The position numbers and the translations under genes were made by a program. 60,134 nucleotides of DNA from positions 1-60,134 of the forward strand of contig DATCBU010000032.1 in the NCBI GenBank assembly GCA_036511675.1. Reading direction: 5' to 3'. Positions within the stretch are counted from its first letter, which is position 1. The number at the start of each line of letters is the position of its first letter. The notes under the pieces are model-generated. The model saw only the letters and a program-made list of their open reading frames with translations. It was not told the DNA's origin and searched no databases. Positions 43,780 through 51,609 of the stretch are shown in pieces. The DNA is from Chersky-840 sp036511675 (GTDB lineage Bacteria > Actinomycetota > Acidimicrobiia > Acidimicrobiales > UBA8190).

Positions 43780-45009
43780 TCAGCGGAAGTCGAAAGCCAC
43801 CTTGATGGCGCCGCTGCTCTCTTGTTCGGCGAGGACGGTGAAGGCCTCACGCCATTGTTCGAGGCGGAAGGTGTGGGTGAGCATCCCCGTCAGGTCAACC
43901 CTCCCCGCCGCCGCCATGTCGAGGAAATGGGCGATGCCGTGCTTGCGCACGCCGTCGACCTCCTCCACGCCGAAGGCATTGGACCCCACCCAGGAGATCT
44001 CTTTGAAGTAGAGGGGCGAGTACTCCCAACGCCCGGGGCCGTGCACCCCGCTCTTGACCAGCGTTCCCCGCGCCTTCAAGACACGGACGCCGACCTCGAA
44101 GGTCTCGGGCTTCCCGATGGTGTCGTAGACCACGTCGATCTGGCCCGGATGGGCCATGGGCAGTGCATCCCCGACGCGCTGCAGCACTCCGCCCGACCAC
44201 GCCGCGGCCTGCTCGATGAGCTCCCGGCGCGGTTCGGGTGCCACCACCGTGGCCCCCAGGCGCCGCGCCAGCTCGGCCTGGGCGGGAAAGCGAGCCACCA
44301 CCATGACCTCCACGTCGGGGTAGAGGGCGCGCAGGATGGCGGTGGCGGTGGTGCCCAGAGCACCGGCCCCGTACACGAGCGCCCGGCCGCCCGGGGGTGG
44401 TGGATGGCGCGTCACCGAGTGCAGTGACACGGCGAAGGGATCGGCGAACACGGCCAACTCGTCGGGGACCCCGTCGGGGACGGGGAACAGCATGGTGTGG
44501 TGGGCGGGGAAGTAGTCGGCGAATCCACCCGGCGCGTCCTTGCACGTGCCGGTGTGGATGCCCGCCGCCAGGGGCCCCTCGGTGAAGTGCCAGCACAGGC
44601 TGTAGTCGCCAGCCTCACACGACGGGCACACCGGGTCGATGCCCCGTGGCGCACACGACAGCCACGGATTGAGCACCACGCGCTGGCCCACTTCGAGGTT
44701 CGGCACTCCGGGGCCGACGTCGGCCACATCGGCTACCACCTCGTGGCCCAAGATGGTGGGGAAGGTGAAGAGGTTGGCCAATGGGCTGTCGGCATTGGCT
44801 TCGCCGAAGTCCATGAAGACCTGCTTCGCCTCCGATCCGCAGATACCGGTCATGCGGGTCTTGGCCATGACCCATCCCGGTCGGGTGGGACGCGGCTCGT
44901 CGAGGTCGACGAGCTTCATGGGGGTGCGGGCCAACCCAACCAGCAGTGGATTGGACTCGTCGGGCGCGTCCCATTTCTCGGGTCGAACCCCGTAGAGCAG
45001 TCCCTTCAT
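43780..45009 (-). CDS. Zinc-dependent medium-chain dehydrogenase (MDR)
   Basis: A 409-residue alcohol/sugar dehydrogenase-type enzyme. The catalytic zinc region is TRMTGICGSEAKQVF with GHEVVADV; a structural-zinc-like cysteine cluster is present in CAPRGIDPVCPSCEAGDYSLC; the Rossmann loop is VYGAGALGTTATAIL. ATG at 45009 is the start; the promoter-proximal gap of 45 bases holds a 16-base tandem repeat. It is the last gene of an operon with VOC, NTF2-like and PIG-L genes, which suggests a small-molecule degradation pathway. Substrate unknown. Confidence 0.9.
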   Translation of the reverse strand: MKGLLYGVRPEKWDAPDESNPLLVGLARTPMKLVDLDEPRPTRPGWVMAKTRMTGICGSEAKQVFMDFGEANADSPLANLFTFPTILGHEVVADVADVGPGVPNLEVGQRVVLNPWLSCAPRGIDPVCPSCEAGDYSLCWHFTEGPLAAGIHTGTCKDAPGGFADYFPAHHTMLFPVPDGVPDELAVFADPFAVSLHSVTRHPPPPGGRALVYGAGALGTTATAILRALYPDVEVMVVARFPAQAELARRLGATVVAPEPRRELIEQAAAWSGGVLQRVGDALPMAHPGQIDVVYDTIGKPETFEVGVRVLKARGTLVKSGVHGPGRWEYSPLYFKEISWVGSNAFGVEEVDGVRKHGIAHFLDMAAAGRVDLTGMLTHTFRLEQWREAFTVLAEQESSGAIKVAFDFR

Positions 45010-45028
45010 CGTCCGGTCTCCTTTCCAC

Positions 45029-45069
45029 CGTGTCGGCTCTACACCGCGTCGGCTCTACACAGTGTCGGC
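45029..45069. repeat. 16-base tandem repeat over the stop of the PIG-L gene
   Basis: CGTGTCGGCTCTACAC (45029-45044) is repeated with one change as CGCGTCGGCTCTACAC (45045-45060) and in part to 45069. The stop codon of the PIG-L gene (45055-45057, minus strand) lies in the second copy. The unit length equals that of the repeat at 19655, although the sequences differ. Confidence 0.85.
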
Positions 45070-45846
45070 GAGCATCTCCCACCCGGGCGGGGGCGGCTCG
45101 AGTCGCCAGTACTGCTCCGGGACATTGGCGTCGAGCCGCTCGTCGAGCACGTGGTCGCGTTGCAGCGGGGCCACCTGGCTCTTGTAGAACCCGACGGCGG
45201 CGCGCTTGCGGGCCATATCGGGCTCGATGGGCACCACCGCCGGCGTCGGCCACAGGCCACTCTTGAAGAGCTTGGCCACGCGCCACGCCATGATCCCGGG
45301 AATGTGCTTGTAGCCGTGGTCCTCGTAACAGAACCACGCCGGCGGCCCGTCCGACCCGGCCAGGGTATGGCGCGCCAGAAGCCCGGCGTCGTGGGTGAGG
45401 GCGTGGTCGGGATTGGCGAGGCCGAGGGGCAGGAACACCGCCGTGGGTGACGAGGCGGCGATGGCTTGTTCGAGCACCGGGGCCACCTGCTCGGGACGCG
45501 GGCGTTGCGCCTTGGCCAGGTACTGGTGGTCCGGGAAGTCGAGCCACACCGGCACGGCGTCGAGAAACGCCATCGCCGCACGATCCTCCTCCTGTCGGAG
45601 TGCGACCACGTCGTCCCCGGCCACGAATCCTCCGCAGGCGTCCCAGGACGTGGGCACGTCGGGGTACTCGGGGGGCGGCCCCCCGAGCACGGTGATGACG
45701 GTGGTCCCGGGATGACCGGCGATCAGATGCGTGGCACCGAGCACGGCGTCGTCGAAATGCGGCGACACCACCACCACTTTCGCCAGCGTGGCGCGGTCGA
45801 CGAGGCCCCAGGTGACTTCGACCGTGGCCCCCGTGTCTGCCCCCAC
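45055..45846 (-). CDS. PIG-L family deacetylase
   Basis: A 263-residue zinc hydrolase of the LmbE/PIG-L type, which includes MshB and Mca in mycothiol metabolism. The metal motif is SPHFDDAVLG (PHFDD at 29-33), and the later HTLAG...HGYKHIPG supplies a further histidine. It is more divergent than MshB/Mca, so it is probably a deacetylase of another N-acetylated compound. The start is ATG at 45846, 30 bases after the NTF2-like gene. Confidence 0.85.
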   Translation of the reverse strand: MGADTGATVEVTWGLVDRATLAKVVVVSPHFDDAVLGATHLIAGHPGTTVITVLGGPPPEYPDVPTSWDACGGFVAGDDVVALRQEEDRAAMAFLDAVPVWLDFPDHQYLAKAQRPRPEQVAPVLEQAIAASSPTAVFLPLGLANPDHALTHDAGLLARHTLAGSDGPPAWFCYEDHGYKHIPGIMAWRVAKLFKSGLWPTPAVVPIEPDMARKRAAVGFYKSQVAPLQRDHVLDERLDANVPEQYWRLEPPPPGWEMLADTV

Positions 45847-45876
45847 GGGTCGGGACCGTATCGCGTCGAGCCGCCT

Positions 45877-46269
45877 CTACGCCCGCCCCGGGCGCGCTCG
45901 GCGCGGCACCACCGTCCGCCGCTCGATCCGCCATCCCGACGTCGTGTGCACGACGTCGTCGTGGTACTCGCCGGTGCGGACCCTTCCGTCGTCGGACACG
46001 ACGAGGTACTTGCAACGCACCCGGGCCCGTTGCGCTCCGTCAGGCTCGATCATCACGTTGGTGGTGAGGTGGGCCAGGGGATGCTCGAGATGGGCGAAAC
46101 AGACCCGGAGCTCGTCCATCCCGTGTGCCGTGCCCCGGCCGATGGCTTGCAGGTCGAATTCGCCGTCGTCACAGAACACGTCGGAGAGGCGCTGCCAGTC
46201 GCCGTCGTCGACCACGTGGCCATAGCGGGCCAGCAGATCGTGGATGGCGAGGAGATCGGCACTCTCCAT
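45877..46269 (-). CDS. SnoaL-like NTF2-fold protein
   Basis: A 130-residue protein starting ADLLAIHDLLARYGHVVDDG, with DVFCDDGEFDLQAIGRGTAHG and a final strand WRIERRTVVPRR, the usual SnoaL-4 or ring-hydroxylating-beta-like pattern. ATG at 46269 lies 10 bases after the VOC stop. Such proteins often act as isomerases, cyclases or dehydratases; the reaction cannot be told. Confidence 0.8.
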   Translation of the reverse strand: MESADLLAIHDLLARYGHVVDDGDWQRLSDVFCDDGEFDLQAIGRGTAHGMDELRVCFAHLEHPLAHLTTNVMIEPDGAQRARVRCKYLVVSDDGRVRTGEYHDDVVHTTSGWRIERRTVVPRRARPGRA

Positions 46270-46279
46270 CACGAGGCTC

Positions 46280-46636
46280 TCAAGGCTGTACGGGACAGCA
46301 CACACAGAACTCGTTGCCTTCGGGGTCCGCCATCACGACCCAGCAGCAGCTGTGCTCTTCATGAACCCCGTCCTCCACCCGGGAGCCCCCCAGTGCCAGC
46401 AGCCTCGAGACCAGTCCTTCGATGTCGGTGGTCTCGATGTCGAGATGCATCCGGTTCTTGGTGGATTTGGCCTCGGGCACCCGCTGGAGCAGAAGCTTGG
46501 GCCCGTCGTCTCCATCGGGCCGCAACAGCACGTAGTTGTCGACCGAGCCGGCCACCACATATCCCAGCGCGCCGGCCCAGAACGGGGCCAGGGCTTCGGG
46601 GTCGCCGCTGTCGAGCACGAGACCTATCGGCACCAC
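46280..46636 (-). CDS. VOC-family (glyoxalase-like) protein
   Basis: A 118-residue single VOC-module protein. It has IGLVLDSGDPEALAPFWAGALGYVV, NRMHLDIETTDIEGLVSRLLALGG and the closing VMADPEGNEFCV block, which are the typical glyoxalase/dioxygenase strands. Likely metal ligands are in HLDIE and EFCV. GTG at 46636 starts the operon of four genes. Substrate unknown. Confidence 0.85.
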   Translation of the reverse strand: MVPIGLVLDSGDPEALAPFWAGALGYVVAGSVDNYVLLRPDGDDGPKLLLQRVPEAKSTKNRMHLDIETTDIEGLVSRLLALGGSRVEDGVHEEHSCCWVVMADPEGNEFCVCCPVQP

Positions 46637-46705
46637 CCCATCATGCCCCGTCGGTGGCCCGGGGTCTCAGGCACTCCCCGGTGGGAGAGCGGCCCCCGCC
46701 CGAGG

Positions 46706-46798
46706 TCAGCGTGCGGTGTGGTGATGGGCGGAGCGCCATAGGTCGAGGAGGTCCCACAAGAAGAAGTAGCCGCGGTGGTGGATGCGCAGGGCTGTCAT
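46706..46798 (-). CDS. 30-residue micro-protein, coupled to the ORF upstream
   Basis: This ORF encodes MTALRIHHRGYFFLWDLLDL followed by ten more residues ending HHHTAR. It has a short hydrophobic/aromatic stretch (YFFLWDLLDLW) between His-rich ends, suggesting a membrane-associated or partner-binding peptide. Its ATG overlaps the stop of the 49-residue ORF by four bases (ATGA), as in translationally coupled genes. I recognise no family; the coupling and non-random composition argue that it is real. Confidence 0.45.
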   Translation of the reverse strand: MTALRIHHRGYFFLWDLLDLWRSAHHHTAR

Positions 46799-46944
46799 GG
46801 CCGGTCCTGCGACGACGCCATGGCGAATCGCGGTTCGGCGAAACCGGGGGCCAGGGGGGCCGGGTTCGGGTCGGTGCCGCACGCGCCCTCGAGGACCTCG
46901 TCGATCATCTTGATGATCGCGTCACATCGCTCCGCTGGGGTCAT
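46795..46944 (-). CDS. 49-residue small protein, unknown
   Basis: It starts MTPAERCDAIIKMIDEVLEG, an amphipathic helix with one cysteine, and has a Pro-rich tail (TDPNPAPLAPGFAEPRF). The ATG at 46944 has no strong ribosome binding site and might be leaderless. Its stop overlaps the start of the 30-residue ORF. It is divergent from the DUF2277 gene with 137 bases between. Function not recognised. Confidence 0.5.
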   Translation of the reverse strand: MTPAERCDAIIKMIDEVLEGACGTDPNPAPLAPGFAEPRFAMASSQDRP

Positions 46945-47081
46945 TGTCGCTCGTTTTGTCGTACAGCCGGTCCCGTCACAATGCACCTTTCCGAAACCGG
47001 CTCCTAGGGCCGTTCGGGGGCACTGGTCAGGGCCTTTGGTCACACGCCCCGGGACCCGGCTCGGTGTGGCACGGTGTCGGG

Positions 47082-47303
47082 ATGTGCAGAAGCATCGTCA
47101 CCCTGCGGAGCCCCGAGGCCGTTGCCGACGAGGACGTCCGGGCCGCCGCCCTGCAGTACGTCAGGAAGGTGAGCGGCTATCGCGCTCCTTCGGAAGCCAA
47201 CCGGGCCACCTTCGAGCGGGCCGTCGACGACATCGCCCGGTCGACCCGGGCCCTGCTCGACGACCTCGTGTCGGGGCGACCCGCGCCGAAGGTCAGTCGG
47301 TAG
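47082..47303 (+). CDS. DUF2277 family protein
   Basis: A 73-residue protein that starts CRSIVTLRSPEAVADEDVRA and continues AALQYVRKVSGYRAPS and FERAVDDIARSTRALLDDL, the full length and pattern of DUF2277. It is a small helical protein of unknown role, common in actinobacteria. ATG at 47082 is the start. The last 11 bases overlap the convergent esterase gene. Confidence 0.85.
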   Translation: MCRSIVTLRSPEAVADEDVRAAALQYVRKVSGYRAPSEANRATFERAVDDIARSTRALLDDLVSGRPAPKVSR

Positions 47304-48282
47304 CGGGGCCCAGTCCCCGCACCAGGGCGCGCACCTGTTCGTCGATGGCGCGCTGTCCGAGCGCGCCCTGCGCGGCGATGATGTCGAATCCGTGGCACGC
47401 CCCCGCCACGGTGTGCAGCTCCGTGGGCACCCCGGCCGCCATGAGGCGGCACGCGTAGTCGATGCCCTCGTCGCGCAAGGGGTCGAGCTCGGCGGTGAGG
47501 ACGTAGGCGGGCGGGAGTCCTGTCAGGTCGGTGGCCCGCCCCGGGGCGGCATAGGCCGACACCTCACCTCGACTGTCCCGGTCGCCGAGATAGTGCTGCC
47601 ACATGTCGGTGTTGGACCCGCTCGTCCACATCGGAGTGGCGTCGAAGGCCATCATCGAGGCGCTCTGCATCCTGTCGTCGATGACGGGATAGTTGAGGAT
47701 CTGCACGGCCAGCGGTGGTCCACCCCGGTCGCGGGCCATGAGGGTCACCGCTGCGGCCAGGGCCCCGCCGGCGCTGCTCCCACCCACCCCGACCCGACTC
47801 GGGTCGATGCCCAGCTCGGTGGCGTGGGCCACGGTCCATTCCAGCCCCGCGTAGCAGTCCTCGACCGGGGCGGGGAAGGGGTGCTCGGGCGCGAGCCGGT
47901 AGTCGATCGAGACCACTACACACCGCGCCTCGGCCGCGTAGCGGAGACAGCGGAGCTCTTCGGTGTAGCGGTCCCCGAGGACGAAGGCTCCCCCGTGGAA
48001 GAACACCAACGCCGGCGCAGTACCACGAGGGCGGCTGACCGGGGCGTAGACGCGAACAGGGATCTCCGATCCGGCCTCGAGCCCGGGGATGGCGCGGTCG
48101 TCCACCTCGACGCGCTCGTCGGTGGGGAGGACGCCGCCCAGAATGCCGAGCAGGTCGAGCGTCGAGCGCAGCATCCGGACGACGTTCATGTCTCGCAGGT
48201 TTCCCCCGGGGTCGACGCCGGAGGGGAACCCCGCCAGCACCACGGCCAGCTCGGGATCCAGCGGGGGGAGGGGCTTTGCCAT
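47293..48282 (-). CDS. Alpha/beta hydrolase, hormone-sensitive-lipase type esterase
   Basis: A 329-residue esterase. The oxyanion loop HGG is at 96-98; the nucleophile is S170 in GGSSAGG; the Asp is expected in ELDPLRDEG and the His in ACHGFDI, so the catalytic triad is complete. The pattern DYRLAPEHPFPAPVED is diagnostic of the HSL group. The start is ATG at 48282, 7 bases after the luciferase-like gene, so these two form an operon. Natural ester unknown. Confidence 0.92.
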   Translation of the reverse strand: MAKPLPPLDPELAVVLAGFPSGVDPGGNLRDMNVVRMLRSTLDLLGILGGVLPTDERVEVDDRAIPGLEAGSEIPVRVYAPVSRPRGTAPALVFFHGGAFVLGDRYTEELRCLRYAAEARCVVVSIDYRLAPEHPFPAPVEDCYAGLEWTVAHATELGIDPSRVGVGGSSAGGALAAAVTLMARDRGGPPLAVQILNYPVIDDRMQSASMMAFDATPMWTSGSNTDMWQHYLGDRDSRGEVSAYAAPGRATDLTGLPPAYVLTAELDPLRDEGIDYACRLMAAGVPTELHTVAGACHGFDIIAAQGALGQRAIDEQVRALVRGLGPATD

Positions 48283-48289
48283 GGAGGGG

Positions 48290-49396
48290 TCAGTGCTGGA
48301 AGTGGGGGATGACCTCGGTCCCCATGAGCTCGATGGTCTGCATGACGGAGTCGTGGGGGATCTTGTAGGGGTTCACCAGACAGAGCAGGAGGTCGATCCC
48401 GGCGTCCTCGTAGAGCTTGACCGTCTTGATGCAGTCCTCGGGTGTGCCCACCACGCAGGCGTTGGCCTCCACCAGGTACTCGAGGGAAAGCAGGTCCAGA
48501 GCCCCTTCGTCGTCGATCTTCTTCATGTCCGCGGCGTAGGCGTAGGAGCCCAGGTCCTGGTTCCGCTCGACCATCCAATCGGTCATCGACGCGATGTGTC
48601 GTGCGCCGGCTTTCGGGTACCACTCGAACGACTCGCGCGCCGCGTCGAGGGCGGCGGCGCGATCCGGTGCGCAGCAGGCCATGGTGAAGGTGGCGGCCTG
48701 GTTGTTGACGAAGGCCCCGATGGGCTTGGTGCAGGTGGCCACGGCCTCCCGGTAGATGTCGACCTTGGCCTTGACCTCCTGGGGCGAGACCCCGACGGCG
48801 AACGAGCACAACCCCAAGCCCAGGGAGCCGACCTGGCGGTGCCCGTCCTCGCTGCTGGTGGCGCCCCAGATGGGCGGGTGCGGGCTCTGGCGCGGCTTGG
48901 GTTGGACACGGCGCTTGGGCATCTGCCAGTACTTGCCGTCGAGCTCGTACTCCTCGTTGGTCCAGCACCCCACCACATGGCCAATGGCCTCCTTCCACAT
49001 GGCGCGGGTCTCGGCGGGGTCCACGCCGAAGCCTTCGAGCTCGGCCCGGGTCGAGGAGCGCCCCGTCCCGAGGTCCACCCTGCCGTTGGAGAGCAGGTCG
49101 AGCACGGCCACCGATTCCGCCGTCCGGACGGGGTGGTTGTAGGGCTGGGGCATGAGCCGCACCCCGTAGCCGATGCGGATCCGCTCGGTGAGCGCGGCGA
49201 CGGCTCCGTAGAGCACCTCGGGGTTCGAACAGTGCGAGAACTCGGGGAGGAAGTGGTGCTCCACCGTCCAAAAGGCGTCCCACCCGTAGCGCTCGCCCGC
49301 CACCGCCTGGGCGAGGACGTTCTGGTAGGCGATGTACTCGCTGTCGGGGGCCCACGGCTTGGCCACGGGGATCTCGTAGAACAAGGCGAACTGCAC
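48290..49396 (-). CDS. Luciferase-like flavin-dependent monooxygenase (LLM)
   Basis: A 368-residue TIM-barrel protein of the bacterial luciferase family. It begins VQFALFYEIPVAKPW and has ERYGWDAFWTVEHHFLPEFSHCSNP, RIRIGYGVRLMPQPYNHPVR and VDLGTGRSSTRAELEGFGVD. GTG at 49396 gives the usual N-terminus; ATG at 49414 would add six residues. FMN or F420 use cannot be decided. It is divergent from the SDR gene at 49468 and in an operon with the esterase, suggesting ring cleavage and ester hydrolysis in one pathway. Confidence 0.9.
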   Translation of the reverse strand: MQFALFYEIPVAKPWAPDSEYIAYQNVLAQAVAGERYGWDAFWTVEHHFLPEFSHCSNPEVLYGAVAALTERIRIGYGVRLMPQPYNHPVRTAESVAVLDLLSNGRVDLGTGRSSTRAELEGFGVDPAETRAMWKEAIGHVVGCWTNEEYELDGKYWQMPKRRVQPKPRQSPHPPIWGATSSEDGHRQVGSLGLGLCSFAVGVSPQEVKAKVDIYREAVATCTKPIGAFVNNQAATFTMACCAPDRAAALDAARESFEWYPKAGARHIASMTDWMVERNQDLGSYAYAADMKKIDDEGALDLLSLEYLVEANACVVGTPEDCIKTVKLYEDAGIDLLLCLVNPYKIPHDSVMQTIELMGTEVIPHFQH

Positions 49397-49467
49397 GGTG
49401 CAGGGTCCTATCATCCTGCCCACCCGCCGACAAACCGCCGGCCGGGGCAAGACATCGAGGGGGTCCC

Positions 49468-50274
49468 GTGCGCGGACTGGCCGGCAAGCACATCATCGTG
49501 ACGGGGGCGGCCTCGGGCATCGGGCGGGCGTGCGCGGCGCGTCTGCTCGAGGAGGGTGCCAGCGTCATGGGCGCCGACCTCGTTCCGGGAGCCGATGCCC
49601 CGGCGGCGCCTTCCGGACAAGGCGCCTGGGCCTTCACCACGGTCGACGTCACCGACGAGGCCTCGGTGGCAGGACTGGTGGGAGAAGCAGCTCGCGCCTT
49701 CGGGCGCGTGGACGGTCTCGTCAACGCCGCGGGGGTGGCGGGGGGAGGCGCGGTCCACATGGTCGATGCCGCCGAGTGGAACCGGGTCGTGGGGGTGAAC
49801 CTCTACGGCACCTTCCTCACGGCCAAGCACGCCATCGCCCGCATGCTGGAGCAACCGCTGGTCGAGGGGGCCCGGGGCGCGGTGGTGACGATCGCCAGCA
49901 TCGAGGGCATCGAGGGCACCGCCGGCGGCAGCGCCTACAGCGCGTCGAAGGGAGGGGTCGTGATCCTCACCAAGAACATGGCCATCGACTACGCCGGGCG
50001 CGCCATCCGCGTGAACACGGTGTGCCCTGGGTTCATCGACACACCCATGACCAAGGCCATCTTCGGCGAGGGCATGGAGCGCGCCCGACGGGAGATCATC
50101 GCCGAGCACAAGCTGGGCCGGTTCGGCCAACCAGATGAGATCGCCTCGGCGGCGGCCTTCTTGCTGTCAGCCGACGCGTCATTCATCACCGGCCACGCCC
50201 TGGTGGTCGACGGCGGGTACACGGCGGGGCGCGATCACGGCGTCACCGAGATGCTTGGGCTGTCGGGTCCGTAA
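49468..50274 (+). CDS. Short-chain dehydrogenase/reductase
   Basis: A 268-residue classical SDR. The cofactor motif is TGAASGIG (12-19), NAAGVAG follows, and the catalytic residues are the Ser in TIASIEG and the YxxxK in AYSASKGG. The C-terminal ITGHALVVDGGYTAG is standard. The start is GTG at 49468. It shares a 71-base promoter gap with the luciferase-like gene, so the three genes may serve one pathway. A hairpin follows at 50293. Confidence 0.92.
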   Translation: MRGLAGKHIIVTGAASGIGRACAARLLEEGASVMGADLVPGADAPAAPSGQGAWAFTTVDVTDEASVAGLVGEAARAFGRVDGLVNAAGVAGGGAVHMVDAAEWNRVVGVNLYGTFLTAKHAIARMLEQPLVEGARGAVVTIASIEGIEGTAGGSAYSASKGGVVILTKNMAIDYAGRAIRVNTVCPGFIDTPMTKAIFGEGMERARREIIAEHKLGRFGQPDEIASAAAFLLSADASFITGHALVVDGGYTAGRDHGVTEMLGLSGP

Positions 50275-50292
50275 ACGCTGCGGCTGGCCGAC

Positions 50293-50308
50293 CGCCCGGT
50301 AGCGGGCG
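50293..50308 (+). terminator. Hairpin after the SDR gene
   Basis: CGCCCG and CGGGCG form a 6-base stem around GTAG, 18 bases after the SDR stop. The remaining gap to 50471 shows a -10-like GATACT near 50430 but nothing else clear. Confidence 0.4.
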
Positions 50309-50470
50309 AGAGGCGCCATCCGCCCAGTCCCACTTGGGCACCTTGGACCCGGGGAACAGCGTGCGTTGCCGCTCCCGTTATCCGAACCAACCTGAACAGG
50401 GTGGCCCGTGCCTGTGTGATTCGTGGGCGATACTTAGGGCGGTCACAGCGGGAGCACAGATCGCCTGCAC

Positions 50471-51292
50471 ATGATGTGGGTCATGCGAAAGCGGTGGCGG
50501 TGGCTCGTGGGAATAGCAGCGGTCGTCGTGGTTCTGGCGGTCGGCGCTCCCTTTGCCTACATCCACTTCATCGAGGGCCCCCCTCCGCCCAAACTCACCC
50601 TGCCAGTCACGCACTCGACGACGACCGCACGAGGCTCCGGCACTACCTCTGACGTTGATGGCGTCGGTGGGACGTACCACGTCGGGTCAGGTTCTGAGGC
50701 CGGCTATCGCGTCACCGAGGTGCTGGTCGGGCAGAACTCCACGGCTGTCGGCCGCACCACCAAGATCTGGGGGTCGGTCACGATCTCAGGCGCCAGCGTG
50801 ACGGCGGGGACAGTCACTGTCGATATGGCCAGTGTGGAGAGTGACCAGAGCGAGCGCAATGCGCAGTTCGACAGTCGGATAATGGATGTGGCGCAGTACC
50901 CAACAGCCACGCTGAAGCTGACTGCGCCGATAGCGCTCGGAACCGTCCCCTCGGTCGGATCCACGGTGACCTACACGGCCATAGGCGACCTAACGATGCA
51001 TGGGGTCACACGAAAAGTCACGTTCCCGCTGACGGCAGAACGCACTGCCGACGGAATCGACGCGTTAGCCGATGTGCCCATCGTGTTCGCCGATTGGGAC
51101 ATCGCCAATCCGAGTGTCGGCGGATTCGTGACCACCGACAGCTCAGGGACGCTCGAAGTGCTGGTCAATTTGACCAAGGGCGCCGGAAACTCGGCAGCGT
51201 CCGGCTCGGGTTCATCGTCGGTCAGTGGAGGTGGGGGGCCAGTCACCGTCCCCAAGACAACCGTTCCCAAGATCACCATCCCCGCCAGCTGA
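50471..51292 (+). CDS. YceI-family protein with N-terminal membrane anchor
   Basis: A 273-residue exported protein. It has an N-terminal anchor (WLVGIAAVVVVLAVGAPFAY), a Thr-rich linker, and a YceI lipocalin-like domain: GTYHVGSGSEAGYRV, then SVTISGASVTAGTVTVDMASV, RIMDVAQYPTATLKLT and YTAIGDLTMHGVTRKVTFPL. YceI proteins bind polyisoprenoids or similar lipids. The tail is Ser/Gly-rich and ends in repeats of VPKTTVPKITIP. ATG at 50471 or 50483 may be used. Codons end in A/T more often than in the genes to the left. Confidence 0.9.
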   Translation: MMWVMRKRWRWLVGIAAVVVVLAVGAPFAYIHFIEGPPPPKLTLPVTHSTTTARGSGTTSDVDGVGGTYHVGSGSEAGYRVTEVLVGQNSTAVGRTTKIWGSVTISGASVTAGTVTVDMASVESDQSERNAQFDSRIMDVAQYPTATLKLTAPIALGTVPSVGSTVTYTAIGDLTMHGVTRKVTFPLTAERTADGIDALADVPIVFADWDIANPSVGGFVTTDSSGTLEVLVNLTKGAGNSAASGSGSSSVSGGGGPVTVPKTTVPKITIPAS

Positions 51293-51609
51293 GACAGGGC
51301 GTGCCGCCATGTTCGTGCATGCATTGAGCCATACGGGACGGTGTCGATCCGAGCCAGCTCTCCGGACCACCCGCACCACTTTCGGCAGTTGCGGATGGTG
51401 AGCGAACCCCTGTGAGCTGCGCTCTTCGTGCTGGCGACAGGACGCCCAAGAGAGCCGACAACACGTGGCACCCACAGCGTTCGTTTGGTCGCTATCCCAT
51501 CTGATTAGATCTACGGATCGATAGCTCTTCGGCACCCTCCGAGCTTGAACACGTATCCATCCACGGCCATGACCTGAGCTTCCGCCGGGCTGGCGCCGGT
51601 CCGGCGATC

